A stretch of 64,000 bases of DNA, taken from assembly GCA_964017145.1 (NCBI GenBank), contig OZ024844.1, positions 620,001 through 684,000 of the forward strand. The letters run 5' to 3'. The translations under genes and the position numbers were made by a program. The notes under the pieces were generated by a model that made no database searches, had not been told where the DNA came from, and saw nothing but the letters and a program-made list of their open reading frames with translations. Source of the stretch: Agrocybe praecox (lineage: Eukaryota > Basidiomycota > Agaricomycetes > Agaricales > Agrocybaceae). Below, piece after piece: positions 48,118 to 59,506 of this stretch. Numbering within the stretch: the first letter of the stretch is position 1; every line of letters starts with the position of its first letter.

Positions 48118-49325
48118 ATGGCACCAGATAGCAAAAACCGTTCAAACAGGTCCGGCGCTGCAGTCTGGAAAGGGTGTGTACCTACTTCAGATTTTTGACA
48201 AATAAAAAACAAGAAAAGACATTTATAAGCTGTGAAAACATAGACAGTATAAAATAAAGCCACTAGCCAACTCGTACGGATTTTTTTACGATTATGATAT
48301 TTACACAGGTCCCGTCAAATGGGCTTGAAATCGGTGAAAAGGTGAGTTTAACTAACACTCCATGGCCTTGGGCATTGCTAATTGGCACCCATGGATTTCT
48401 TCGACGCATATAGGCACCAATCGCTCTGGGTTGGAGTAACTCCAACCAAAACTCGCTTTCAAGTAGCCTAGCCTACTCATTTGGACGCGAAACACAGCTC
48501 ACTAGCCAGGCCATAAAACATATGGATGAATACTTGAAAGTTGCCATTTCGGAAACTGTCCTCTTCCTCAATTCCATTACAGCCGATAACAGGGACTGGG
48601 ATGCGATATTCTCAGCACTACTTAGGAATCCTTTCCTTGAATTTGACAGTCCGCGTTCAATCGACCAGCGAGACGTTCTCAGAAAGGAAGGCAGAAATGC
48701 TTTCAAACTTAATGGATGTCTTGACTCATCTATAGTTCACGAGGTGAGATACCAGCCTTGGGCTGTATATTAACCGCAACGAATAAATCTGACACACAAA
48801 ATGTGGTACAGGTCAAGCCTTTTTACAAAAACCTGGTCAATGATGAAGACGTATTAAAGGCGCATGGATTCAATACTGACGCTATTGCCAATATTGTTGC
48901 ACAGACAAGTATGGCTGTTGATGGTCTCGGGGCGTTCTTCTTCAAAGAGGAGAGGCGCGAACAAGGAATCACTGATATAGGAATCCTTCGCTTTCCTTAT
49001 CAAGAACGTCCCTATTTCCAGGTAAGTGCCGAGCTCGCTCAATGATACGCGATTAATCTCACAAATAAACCGCACATGACAGCTGTTTCGCGTTCGCTTG
49101 TCTGCTTGTGCTGAATCTAAAAGGGCCTTGATATTCCAGGAGTACACTAACGGAATTAAAGGGGGTAAGCAAGCTGTATGTATTTTACTCGGTCATTTAC
49201 TGAGATGGTGTTTAGAGTACAGTAGCAGCAGTACGAAAACGCGCCATCAAAATGTACATTCTGAGTCCGAACGCAGCCTAAGTAGTACCCAGAAATTGTA
49301 TTCTTATGACCTACGTTTTAGGTGA
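48118..49325 (+). CDS. Orphan six-exon gene, function unknown
   Basis: Six exons (48118-48177, 48309-48341, 48414-48743, 48812-49021, 49083-49164, 49216-49325) with consensus GT..AG borders keep one frame over 274 residues, which supports a real gene. It starts MAPDSKNRSNRSGAAVWKG. Other stretches are YSFGRETQLTSQAIKHMDEY, RDWDAIFSALLRNPFLEF, FYKNLVNDEDVLKAHGFNT, ILRFPYQERPYFQLFRVRLS and ALIFQEYTNGIKGEY. The end is Ser/Lys/Arg-rich. No signal peptide, membrane segment or known catalytic motif is evident. I do not recognise the family. It is flanked by duplicated and mobile DNA but is itself single-copy in the window. Confidence 0.6.
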
Positions 49326-49855
49326 TGCACGGAGAGGCTTACTCACTCGATAATTTTTAGACTCATGATATATTTGGACTCAAGCAAATATCATCAAGAG
49401 CAACGCCACAGGGATAATAGCCTAGTTAAAGCACCCCGACGATGGAGAAAGGTTTTTTTTAATCAACCCACCTAACCGTAGCTCTTATTTAAGGACTTTG
49501 AAAAGAGAGAGCTACATAGTACAGAATTCAACTATTTAGATAAATAAGTCTGTGTCTGCGCGCTGCGATTCCGAAAGTCGCCGTACCAGTGTGGGGCCAT
49601 TATTATTGCTCGTTTGACATAGAACAATCAAGTCCCGAGCAATCACGTCCCGCAGTGACAGTGTACAGCCATGTCCCATGTCGCCTTACTCGCAGCGAGA
49701 TGATGGCCAAAACAAACGCACAGTTCTTGTGCTAGATTTGTGTTGTATCCTTAGAGCGGAATTGATTTAGTAACGTGAATACAATACATTTCGATAGTAA
49801 CATAATACGACCAGTGCATATTGCACTGCCACACCATATGGATGTATCTATAGGA
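49326..49855. other. Gap between orphan gene and DUF6533-like gene (convergent)
   Basis: 3' UTRs and spacer. No gene is supported; the plus-strand frame at 49775-49969 overlaps the last exon of the minus-strand gene. Confidence 0.45.
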
Positions 49856-51573
49856 CTATCCGGACTGAGAGCTTGGGATAGCAAACGTCAATGGTTCATT
49901 GTTACTCCTCGCGACGGAAACTTCTTCCTGGAGTTCAAAATCCATATCCGTGTTGAATTGGAAGTTTGATCGAGCTGCACCGCGAATACTGAGAAGAAGA
50001 CGGCAGGCCATTAAGCAGGGGAAGGCAACATCAAATACATGTGTTACTCCCTTAATACCATCCTAAGAAATAAAATTGAGCTGACGGCTTGATTCAGACA
50101 ATATATATATTTACCTGAGCAAATGTGGCCACGAATATATTTATCAGACATCCAGAGCAGATGCTATAATATAGAGTTAGAGAACCTCAATACTGAGAAG
50201 TGGGATGGGCATGAGGCTTACGCTAGAAAATACATTACGGAATTACGGAGCAATATATATCCTAATTGCTGGCCGCACATGTGCAAAGAAAAAGCACGAA
50301 GTGTTGGCCCCATTTCTCTCCCTTTTGCAACCACTAGAGCGCATAAAAATGACTCAAAAATGAGCATTGTAGCCCAGATACCATTGGTATACTTTACATT
50401 GATGTTGCTCTCTATGGGATAGCAGATCCTGGTTCCCATCATAGGAATTGTCACAACTGCGAATACACCAGGAATTCAATGGTTAGGGAAAAATCACTGC
50501 CTGAGAATATAAGCTTTGTTCTCACTCCTAACTCTGGATTGCACTATAGCCATCAAAACACACAATGCTGACACTACTGAGATAAAGAGAGTCGCCATCA
50601 GCCTGATAACTGTCTTGCTGTTTTGATATAACGCATGGACATGCAGTTGTAGGATTCCTAAAAAATTTGTATACGTCGTTAATCCGATCAGAGTCAAAAT
50701 TTGAAAGGATGCTTACCTTGAGCAATGACGTTACTTGCTATGCCCATCCACAATAAGAATTGAACAATCTGACGACCTATATTTAGAATCAATAACGATC
50801 TTAAATTACTGGCGCATGACGTGAGGACTTACATCTGTTATAGGTTTTATCAAAAAGGCAGTTAGAGGGAGAGAATAATGAATGCCCTCGTAGACATGTA
50901 CGAAAGCTCCCTACAGCTGCACAATTCATGTTAGCCACAAGTATCACGCAACGAGTCGTAATTATCTCACTGATTCACTCTCAGCAGTCAGAAAGACCCC
51001 TAACGAATCCTCAGTAAGCTATTGAACAGACATATCGGGTAAGCAATACGTACAATAGCAATGGATTCTGTTACCAGCTGTTGTAAGGGGGACGTCTTTT
51101 ATTCGTCGCCTGAAAAATACTTACATGACGGTCATCATACTGGAGTAGCGACCCTGTAAAGTTATAAAGCATTAGTTATTCTGTCAGAGGGACTAATATG
51201 GTACTGACTAGTAGGAACAGAATTTTTCCTAGTGACCATCTCTCGAGCTAGACAAAAAATACTCAGCCAACCTATGAGATAATTTCATGAAAGGTAACAT
51301 ACCCAAATAAGTTCAACTTCTTCGCTAAATGTTATGGCTGGCCGGGCCCCTATGAGCGGCTGTGTTTTAATGTTGCTTATCATCAGAGACGTACCATAAT
51401 CGAAGAGGACGGTTGCGCCCACTGCCACTATTTAAAACGCTTAGACTCATAGGGCAGTAAAGAATAAAATGAGCAGAACTACCTACATTGAACAGCGCGG
51501 TTATGGTCGAGATCTCGATAACTTCCAATGAGGGGGAAAATGTGAGAATTGGGATCCATAGGCTGAAGGGCAT
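49856..51573 (-). CDS. DUF6533-like multi-pass membrane protein
   Basis: Many small exons; the first are 51483-51573, 51395-51427, 51303-51337, and one beginning at 51247. The joined start reads EVIEISTITALFNVVAVGAT then VLFDYAITFSEEVELIW and LERWSLGKILFLLGRYS, the pattern of the basidiomycete DUF6533 family (..YDY..TF..EVE.IW..RWSLGK.LFLL.RY). Later segments also fit: RCRQIVQFLLWMGIASNVIA, GILQLHVHALYQNSKTV, ATLFISVVSALCVLMAIV, YTNGIWATMLIFESFLCALV, QLGYILLRNSVMYFLA and an ending EEVSVARSNNEPLTFA. That gives about six or seven hydrophobic segments. These proteins are abundant in Agaricomycetes; their role is unknown. The middle exons (about 50880-51130) are uncertain. Short plus-strand frames at 50123-50422 are shadows. 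Confidence 0.65.
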
Positions 51574-54500
51574 AGTCCAGAGAAAGTATACAAAGCGCCC
51601 TATACTTATATCCTGAGCTGTTGTTCATGATCATAAATCAACTTCCTGACAGTCGGAATGTCTGACTCAGAACTCAGTAGTATTTCGGGATTTATGACTA
51701 CTTATCTTTACTCAAATGCTAGCTCGTAAGCATCCGACTCGGAGTGTACCCCCAGCGCATGGTATCTTCCCGTGATCCGCAGAACAGAATCACGTCCACA
51801 GCATGTAAATCTTGATGAGAGATCCTGTTAAAGCAGTCTGTTGATTTACCGTACTATCATCTGTTGATATATGAAAGCCGACAAGAGTGGAACCACTGGT
51901 TTGATATACAATAGAGTAGAATTGCATAGACCGGACATATCGGAGAATTTTGATCGAGCCTCCTCAATCCAGAATAGTGTCTCGGGTAATCAGATGATAT
52001 ATTGGCCTATACAGACCGTATATTGCAACTGGAAAACATTGAACTGCCTTACCAGTGGCGGTTTCCACGTTTAGGCTATCCCTTCTGTCCCCCCTTTACT
52101 TCATATGCGCGGATACCGATGGTCTGGCTCAAAGACTAGTTAAAACGCTCGGGGAAGTTACAATCCGTTCACACCGTTCTGCGCAGTCAGAATACCTAGG
52201 AGTCAGTATTAAAGGATATGTGTCATGCTTGTGTAGCCTATGTCTGTCAGATACCTCAATCATCGGTATAGAAATTATTGCGCTAAATGAATGCAACATA
52301 TATATTAGGATGAATAAAAGGGCCCCTTAGTAAGTCCAGCATCATGTACGCCGTCTATGACGATTAGGCGTACGATTTAGATTGTAGACCAATAGTCCGT
52401 CACTAAATATATGAAGGGATGTGTTGTCAGCGTTCCTGTCCTCTCGTTGTATGGCTAGATTTGCCATATTTAATATCGAGATTTATTCGCGTGACTATCA
52501 GATTGCTTTCGGATCACATTCACCTTTATCAATAGTCTGGCAAGGAAGTACGGGATTCTTGCTCGTTAAACAAGAATATGCACCCCGTTCAGCTCTGTGG
52601 GAGATGTTCCTCTCAAAAGTGTTCAACGTTAATCGGTCGGAGGATACTCTTACGTTCACTGGCAAGAACCCCTAAGAAGCGAAAGATTGTTCGTTCACAG
52701 CACTACGGGCGCCGTATGACACACAGGTATCTAATAACATGGCTTTTGTTACCCTAGTCTGTTAATCAGATATAAGCTAGCGAAATATATTGATTTGATC
52801 TGTGGGTTTTTTTAACATATACCAACCCGAGTAAGTACTATTATTGGATCAACTATCAATGTATTTGTTTATGTACGTCTCGGACGTGATGCGCATCAAA
52901 ATGCGCATCACGCTAGCGGTTGATTCATACAGTTAGTAGGGGTCTTCCGACAGAGCATAAATACATCAATGCTTGACTGCATAACTCTCTACGTCAAGCT
53001 TGTGGTACATGTAGACCACTTCACATGTCTACACGCTCAGATCTGAAAATGGCCTTCGCCTTCCATAAGTCTTTAAAGAGCCCAGAGATGACTATTATTT
53101 ATTCAATTATAGGGTCGGACGAGTCCTTTTTCTATTTACGGAAGAGCGCTGACATCATTTTTTTGCTTGACGGTCAGAATTAGATTGGATACAACAACAA
53201 CATTTATCGAAATACATTGTATTCACATTATTAGATCGATTCGTCTCATCTTCGGTTCGGCTCTAAGGATACAATGGATTGCACGATTCTAACACAAGAA
53301 ATGTCACTGCGGGACATGATGAATGACCGCTCTATGTCAAACTAGCAACAATTATGGCCCGTAGTTTCTCAGCGTGCAGATCATACTCATTTATCCGGAA
53401 AATTGTATTCTATACTATCATGCAGTGTTGGCATCGCCAACGGATATCCACGTGGATGCCCACATCCATGCCCACACATGGGCGTGGTGATCTCCTAATA
53501 TAGTATAGACTGATGTACATGGCCAATCGCTGTACCGCACTGCTGAGAATAAATAGAAAACATAGATACTTGAGAAAGGCATGCAAATAAAATACTGAGA
53601 CCAACTATGAAAGATTGGAAGGGTACAAAATGTCTCTATCATTGTAGAAATCATCCGGGACCCTCTCAGCATCAAGATCTAACAGCTGGGGCAATGAGGG
53701 GTTTTTCGTCGGTTTCTCAATTTAAATTATTTATATAAGCCAGCTACATATTTAACACAATTTTATCTAGTAAATATAACTTGATATCGAGAAATAATAT
53801 GAATTGATAATCAAAAATATCACCAACGTGCGTTTTAACATCTGAAGACGTTCTGACCTGTTCTGACGCGTCATTGATGTGTTTGATGATGCGTAAATTC
53901 TGCGCCACGGCCATTTCGGACGGGGAGAAAAAAGCCTGGGAAAGCTACGCCCACAATATTCGTTGTGTGGATATTCACGCAGTGGATAACCATAATCGTG
54001 GCGACGGTCAACGTCACTGTGAATCTGATGCAATTTCACAACTTATGGGCAAATAGAGATGAGAGCTCCACGTGCGCTTTCAGGCCTTCAGGATCAATGC
54101 CTGAATTTTATGACTGACATCCCAATCGAAATTGTCCTAGTGCTAGCGAGACTAGCACAGCAAGCTGCAACGGCCGAAATTTTTATGTAACATAATTTAT
54201 GATGCTGATGTTTGTTGCCAACGCCGTCTCGAGCCTTATACTAAACGAGTTCTTCCATGAAAATGCACGAAGATATCTGCCTGAAACAGCATCATGGGCT
54301 TCTTTTTGCACAGCGCCTGCTCACGATGTGACATCATAAATTCTCCCTTGACAGGGTGTGGCAGTGCAATTTTCTACGATATCATGGATTAAATTTTTAG
54401 ATTCAGGATCAAAATCAGGTAGTTTGGGCTAGCTACGGACATCGCCGGGTGGCTGTCAGCTGTGCGCACTGGTCACTAAGAAGAGACAGACTTTCTGACG

Positions 54501-55518
54501 AGACTTCCACTTGCGGCGGCCAGATTGGAATGCTCCAACGGGCGTTCAGAAGTACCCCGGGGTATTCATCAAAGTGACTACCGTATTGTCTTTCTTTGAT
54601 GATCTCATGAGCCTATACTATTTTCCATATTCAATACTTAAGGATTTATCAATTATCCCTCTGCTTCAACTGTTTATTTACTGATTCTCAATAGCGGAGC
54701 TTCGTCGTTATCTGAAAACTCTTCATCTACCGAGTAATCCTGGCCAACAATTTGTTCTTCAGATAGCCACTTCGACTTGACGAGCAACAATGTCCGACGG
54801 TGTGGCAGTGCAACCTGCACCAACCAGATTAGATTAGATCATGTACAGATATGTGACCGACGCGTACATAGCCCAACACATCCTTGTGAGGCTGCTCGAC
54901 ACGCTTCCGAGCCCTGCTACGCCATCCAGCTGCACTCTGAACTGCTCCAACGGCAATAGTGTTGCTCTGAAAAATGACTCTCTCACCTGTATGAAATCCA
55001 CACCTATCACAACTTCAACCCACCTTCTGTAGGAGAGGAACACGGAAACGTCATGCTTAGCTCACAGGTCCTCGAATTCCTTCAGAACGAAGACGCGGTG
55101 ATATTGTTCCGTATTCTTTGAGAAATAGTAGGATCCAGGAAATGACGGTTTCTAGGTTTTAGAAGATATTCTTGAGCGTCCAGTGCTACAGCCTGAAGTC
55201 GTTGACGATAGCCTTCCATTGACCCATTACTTTGTCTCGTAAGATTTCAACAACGCTATCATCTTGAGACACTCGCTCACCATGCTACGCAGATCCTCTC
55301 ACAACACGTATTTACTATCAAGATAACTAGTCGGGAAGTCATCCGCAGCGTCCTACACGCATGTGCTAAGTTGCGATGGCCGTTGTGTCGGTATGTGATC
55401 ATGTCATGCGTAACTAGAATCAACTTCCTGAATCGCTATTCCTCTTCCACAGAAATTGACATCTAGCCATCCAGCAAGGGCTTGATTGTTACACACGGAC
55501 ATACATGGAGCAAAGGTA
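51574..55518. other. Gene-poor stretch with isolated unrecognised frames
   Basis: Frames at 51871-52074, 52055-52330 and 52421-52675 follow each other on the plus strand and could be exons of one decayed gene, but I found no family motif and no complete model. Around 54090-54180 the reading MTDIPIEIVLVLARLA resembles the start of an F-box and may be a relic. AT-rich sequence dominates. No RNA gene or complete mobile element was seen. Confidence 0.4.
52421..52675 (+). CDS. Unrecognised open frame, possible last exon
   Basis: An 84-codon frame, preceded by a TTGTCAG acceptor-like site at about 52430, contains RCMARFAIFNIEIYSRDYQI and WQGSTGFLLVKQEYAPRSAL. It has protein-like composition (aromatic and alternating polar residues) but no recognised domain. 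It could be the 3' exon of a gene whose upstream part lies around 51870-52330. Confidence 0.25.
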   Translation: MLSAFLSSRCMARFAIFNIEIYSRDYQIAFGSHSPLSIVWQGSTGFLLVKQEYAPRSALWEMFLSKVFNVNRSEDTLTFTGKNP

Positions 55519-56316
55519 TGGAAACCCGGACTGTCAAGCTTCAAAACGTGTAGCCAAACATGACCCGAATAAGTAATAGCCCCATGCACGAGAGCTATTT
55601 GCACCACCGAGAGATCCTGTTTTTCACTGGCTCGTACCTCAGGAATTTGCCGAGTATGCGCAGACAATATATCAAGACATGGGAGCCTCTGAGCTAAATC
55701 ATACTAACATCTGGGATGTCTACCAAGGTATCCTCAATCGCTTTGAGCAATGGGATGATGTAGCAGATCTCATTGAGAGTACCGAGTATATTTTGACATT
55801 GTAGAGGAAAACGAAAGGCGAGAGGGAGAAGATGCTCATCCACCCGAAGGGGTCGAGCTCCAGGGCGTAATAGATGACAGAGATGAATATGGGAACTACT
55901 ATATGGGTGGAGTTAATAATGGGCTTGGTTTAGGTGAGCTACAGCAAGTCCAGTTTCCCACGGCCATCAGGCGCTGATTTCAGTGCGTCTAGTAATGACT
56001 TAAAGAAAAAACTTGGTATTATATTTTGAAAATTTATTACACATACAAATATGCATAATATATACTCTACTACACACTTCCCTGCTTTTAAAAAGGAGAA
56101 AATCCATCTCGTTGTGCGGGAACGTTGAGGACGATGTTGGAAGACCAAAAAAGGCAAGTGCACGCACGCTGATGCGCTTTGCTGCGCGTGCGGCGTCCAT
56201 ATGGACACACATCATTTGGTTTCCATGTGCCAAGAGACAAGAGCCAAGAATGTTCGGCAACGCATGCCGGGTCATGTTTGGCTACACGTTTTGAAGCTTG
56301 ACAGTCCGGGTTTCCA
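55519..56316. mobile_element. 798-bp DNA transposon with 49-bp perfect TIRs, TA target
   Basis: Both ends carry the same 49 bp in inverted orientation, beginning TGGAAACCCGGACTGTCAAG. Each end is bordered by TA (55517-55518 and 56317-56318), as expected for Tc1/mariner-type insertion. Inside, a plus-strand frame (about 55590-55800) reads RDPVFHWLVPQEFAEYAQTI and NIWDVYQGILNRFEQWDDVA before a stop. It has no recognised transposase motif and may be captured or transposase-derived. A fragment of the same family lies at 47522-47690. Confidence 0.8.
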
Positions 56317-56370
56317 TACATTTCGGCATTCGCCAGGCTGACCCATCTCGGACCAGTGTCGTTAGGTACT

Positions 56371-56520
56371 TCGCTGGATTTCTATCTCTGAGTCAGCATG
56401 TTGCATAAATAGTTATGACATATCCAATGGATACTTACGTATGCCTCGACGTATTTTTTCTCATTCCTATCAGCATGTTGTGATAGACTGGGAACGCTGT
56501 CATTGTCGCAATATGTATAT
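56371..56520 (-). repeat. Solitary SDR upstream block without an SDR gene
   Basis: Matches 41090-41235 (upstream of SDR-D) in the same orientation, with reading SLSQHADRNEKKYVEAY on the minus strand. Where the SDR gene should lie to the left, the transposon at 55519-56316 and unrelated sequence are found. Confidence 0.7.
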
Positions 56521-56568
56521 GGGTGCCGGATCGTTGACTGTAGCACAGCTGCAGTGGGCTCGTCCTCC

Positions 56569-58362
56569 AGGCAGATTATACAAAGACATCCTTGGGCGCT
56601 AAATCTGTGCCGATCAGTGCCGACAATCAATCACCGCCGACCACTACTATTCGCCAGTGGCTGGCAATGTCCGGCGGTATCTGCCGACTTCCGATGGTGA
56701 GCAAGTATTCAATTCAACCCCCTGGCTTCCTCCTTCCCCCCTTCTCTCCATCACCCTCTTCCTTCTCCCGTCCTCTCCCCTTCCACTCTCCACTCTACCA
56801 CGCCAACGCACACCATGCTTCATAAATACGTACGAGGAGGAGCGATCGCACCCCGCGCGTCATCGTCGAACCCCGATCGTATTCACTGTCCTTTATTATA
56901 TAAACCGCTCTTTCTCTCCGAGTCAATCTTGATTTACTACCACACCCACTCCTACGCCATCCTACACACACACACAGTTTAGAATGCGATCACCACATAA
57001 ACTAAACGCCAAATTCTACTTACAACCATCATCCTTCCCGTCCTTCTCATACGTACGTACATCCATCCGTCTTTTCTCTCCCTTCCAATGCTCGTCGTAT
57101 AAATCTAGGCAACTTGGGTGGGCTAGGCGCCCTAGACGCCCTAGGCTCACCTAGTACAACCCTCCTCGGGCGGAGGGTGTCGTTCGTACCCTGGTCTACT
57201 TTGGATGGACAGGAAAAAGAGCAGTAGCAGGAAGTAGAGCAAGAGGAAGAATATGATGTGGGAAAGTACGAGTTTTATAAGCACGAGGAGAGGTTTAGGG
57301 CTCGTATGAATCGGGCTCGTTCATTGGGGTTGGGTAGGAAGGCTTGAGGCTTTGTATTTGAGATCCTGGGAGTTGTTTGGGGTGCAGGAACTCTTGGGTT
57401 CAATGAAAATGAAGTAGATGGAAAATGAAGATCTGCGTCTGCGTTGTGATATGGGCCACCTGAAGCTATCGGCATTACTATTCCAGCTATTCAGCCTATT
57501 CGACACGTACATGCACATCTTTATCTCTATCTCTATCAGCCTGTCTTTCTTTCTGGTCGTACTATGATTCCTGCTTATCGTCACGTCGTCCCCCACCTGG
57601 TCCTTGTCTACACGTATACGCGTAACTTGGGTGCCGCTCCAACCCAACTTCATCTTGAAATTTCCTCGTTTCGTCTTCCCTTGTCGATCGATGCGATGCG
57701 GTTCTACGTGGACCGAGCGTCTGACCGTCCTAGTGGCCGCTTTTGGTGACCTCAAGCAGGCTCCTTTTTCTTTTTCTTTCTTGGTCGTGACTTGCCGTTT
57801 GGTTTCTTCTTCTTCCTCTTCGCCTCCTCTTCTTCCGTCCTTTTGTCTCTGTCTGTATATCCATCCTGTTTCATCCCATTCCATCTTATCTCACTACACC
57901 GAGCTTCAAGCTCGCTGGATCAATCGACTCCCTCCCTTGATAGACGAGTTTCCATTGTAATCATAGTTGTAGTTTTAGTTTTACTGTATACCTGTACCTG
58001 TACCTCCTGCATGACGTACTACTGGGCGTTGTCTTTCGACAACTCGAAAAACCCGATGATTGAATTACTAAAAATGAATAAATAAAAATAAAAAATAAAG
58101 AAATGCATGGATGACCAATTGTGCATATAAATGGCTGTAAACTTCTGGTGATGACAAATGTCGGTTTGGTGAATGATCTAATTTTATGATTAGCAGCTAA
58201 GGTCTTGCATTCGATATGAGCAGAGAGAATTATACTTCTAAACTACTCGTGCAAGAGAAGCATTGGGAAATGGGCGCAAGCACGCCTTTTATAATTTCCA
58301 TTCACGAAAATGATCAAGTCTCGCCGACATCGCCGACTAGTTCTCACGCGGCGCGGCGCGCT
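56569..58362 (+). repeat. Segmental duplication, copy 2
   Basis: Direct counterpart of 41938-44612, with a deletion of about 650 bases joining ATAAATCTAGG (near 57100) to the middle of the secreted-protein gene. Confidence 0.85.
57108..57347 (+). pseudogene. Truncated copy of the secreted-protein gene
   Basis: Matches the last 80 or so codons of 42964-43620. The start codon, signal peptide and repeat region are deleted, and a CAG to TAG change at 57225-57227 stops the frame in the glutamine run. After the stop, the frame stays open to a TGA that matches the parental stop. Confidence 0.85.
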
Positions 58363-58445
58363 CATGCATACTCACGGCATCCGATGATGCAAATCATCGT
58401 GAAGAGCGTGCATTTATTTTTATCTTGACTTGAGGCGGTTCTAGG

Positions 58446-59262
58446 CACCCCGGGGAGTTCAACTTTTCAGGTCACCCCAAAACTTCCGAGAAACCCTGGT
58501 TTTGGTTCATAAATTAAGCCGATTATAAATCATGTAGGATAATCAAAATTTTAGGACATCATGTATTCTAATTAAAATCTAAGTATTTGTTCAAAATTTT
58601 TGTCACCGTGTAAACCTCAATCGAAATGGAATGTTCAGTTAGACCAAAATTACAAAAAACAATAGAAGTTTTAGTTAATTTCTAGGTAGTCCAAAAATAT
58701 AGACTCTATGCATTCCAAAAACCGGAATAAAATTTATGTTTTCAACAATAACTTCGAACAATTGGATGCATCAAATATCAGACGAATTTTCGGCATGTCC
58801 GTAACTATAGCTAAAAAGAGAGATATCAGCGTGACTGAAACCATGAAAACCTATTCAATTAATTGTTTTCAGACGATCAAAAACTCTGAGCTTCGGTCAC
58901 ATTTTCAATTGTGCCCAAAATAAACACAATAGCCAAAATTTCGGACTACGAGAAAGTGAGAAAAAATATTAAAGTTCTGTAGGAGCCTTGCATCACATTG
59001 ATATTACATGTTTCTGTCTTTCTTTCGCGAGATCCAAAATCTCCGTATTTATCTCGATTTTTGTTCCCACCGGAAACAATAATATCATTCAGGTTTTGGT
59101 GTGGTACAAAATTACAAATAAAATTTCTAATTTTGGTGGACCTTTGGTTTATTGCTAAACTTTCAATTTCACATATGTTTTCCGTGGGCCCTAAATTTTG
59201 CACTAAACTTATGTTTTTTAGGAAATTTTGGTGTGACCTCAAAAGTTGAATTCCCCGAGGTG
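58446..59262. mobile_element. 817-bp non-autonomous element with CACC..GGTG ends
   Basis: The left end starts CACCCCGGGGAGTTCAACTT and the right end is its inverted form with a few changes; about 45 bp of imperfect TIR. The 3-bp direct repeat AGG borders both ends (58443-58445 and 59263-59265). The interior is very AT-rich with no transposase-like frame. A similar end occurs at about 31835. Confidence 0.65.
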
Positions 59263-59506
59263 AGGCCACCGTATACGTGCATACACCATCAGTCGGGGAT
59301 AGCTCGAAATGGTATAACTTGTACCATATATGCCATGAGGCTTGGTTAGTAGCTTTGCGTCAGACTGTTCAGAAATTTGTTACAAGAGGTTACGTGGCTG
59401 GACCTATGTCGGGGAAGATATCTTTGCTTGGGATGGGATAACTTGATTGAAGTCCACTATGTCAGTTTCTGGGTCATTTTCTTGTTGGGACTGGCAACGC
59501 TGACCA

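Noticed and set aside
50123..50422. Plus-strand 99-codon frame
   Set aside because: It lies opposite well-fitting exons of the DUF6533-like gene on the minus strand.
54090..54185. Short reading MTDIPIEIVLVLARLA resembling the start of an F-box
   Set aside because: Only about 30 codons before a stop and no matching downstream W-x-x-V-C..W part; at best a relic.
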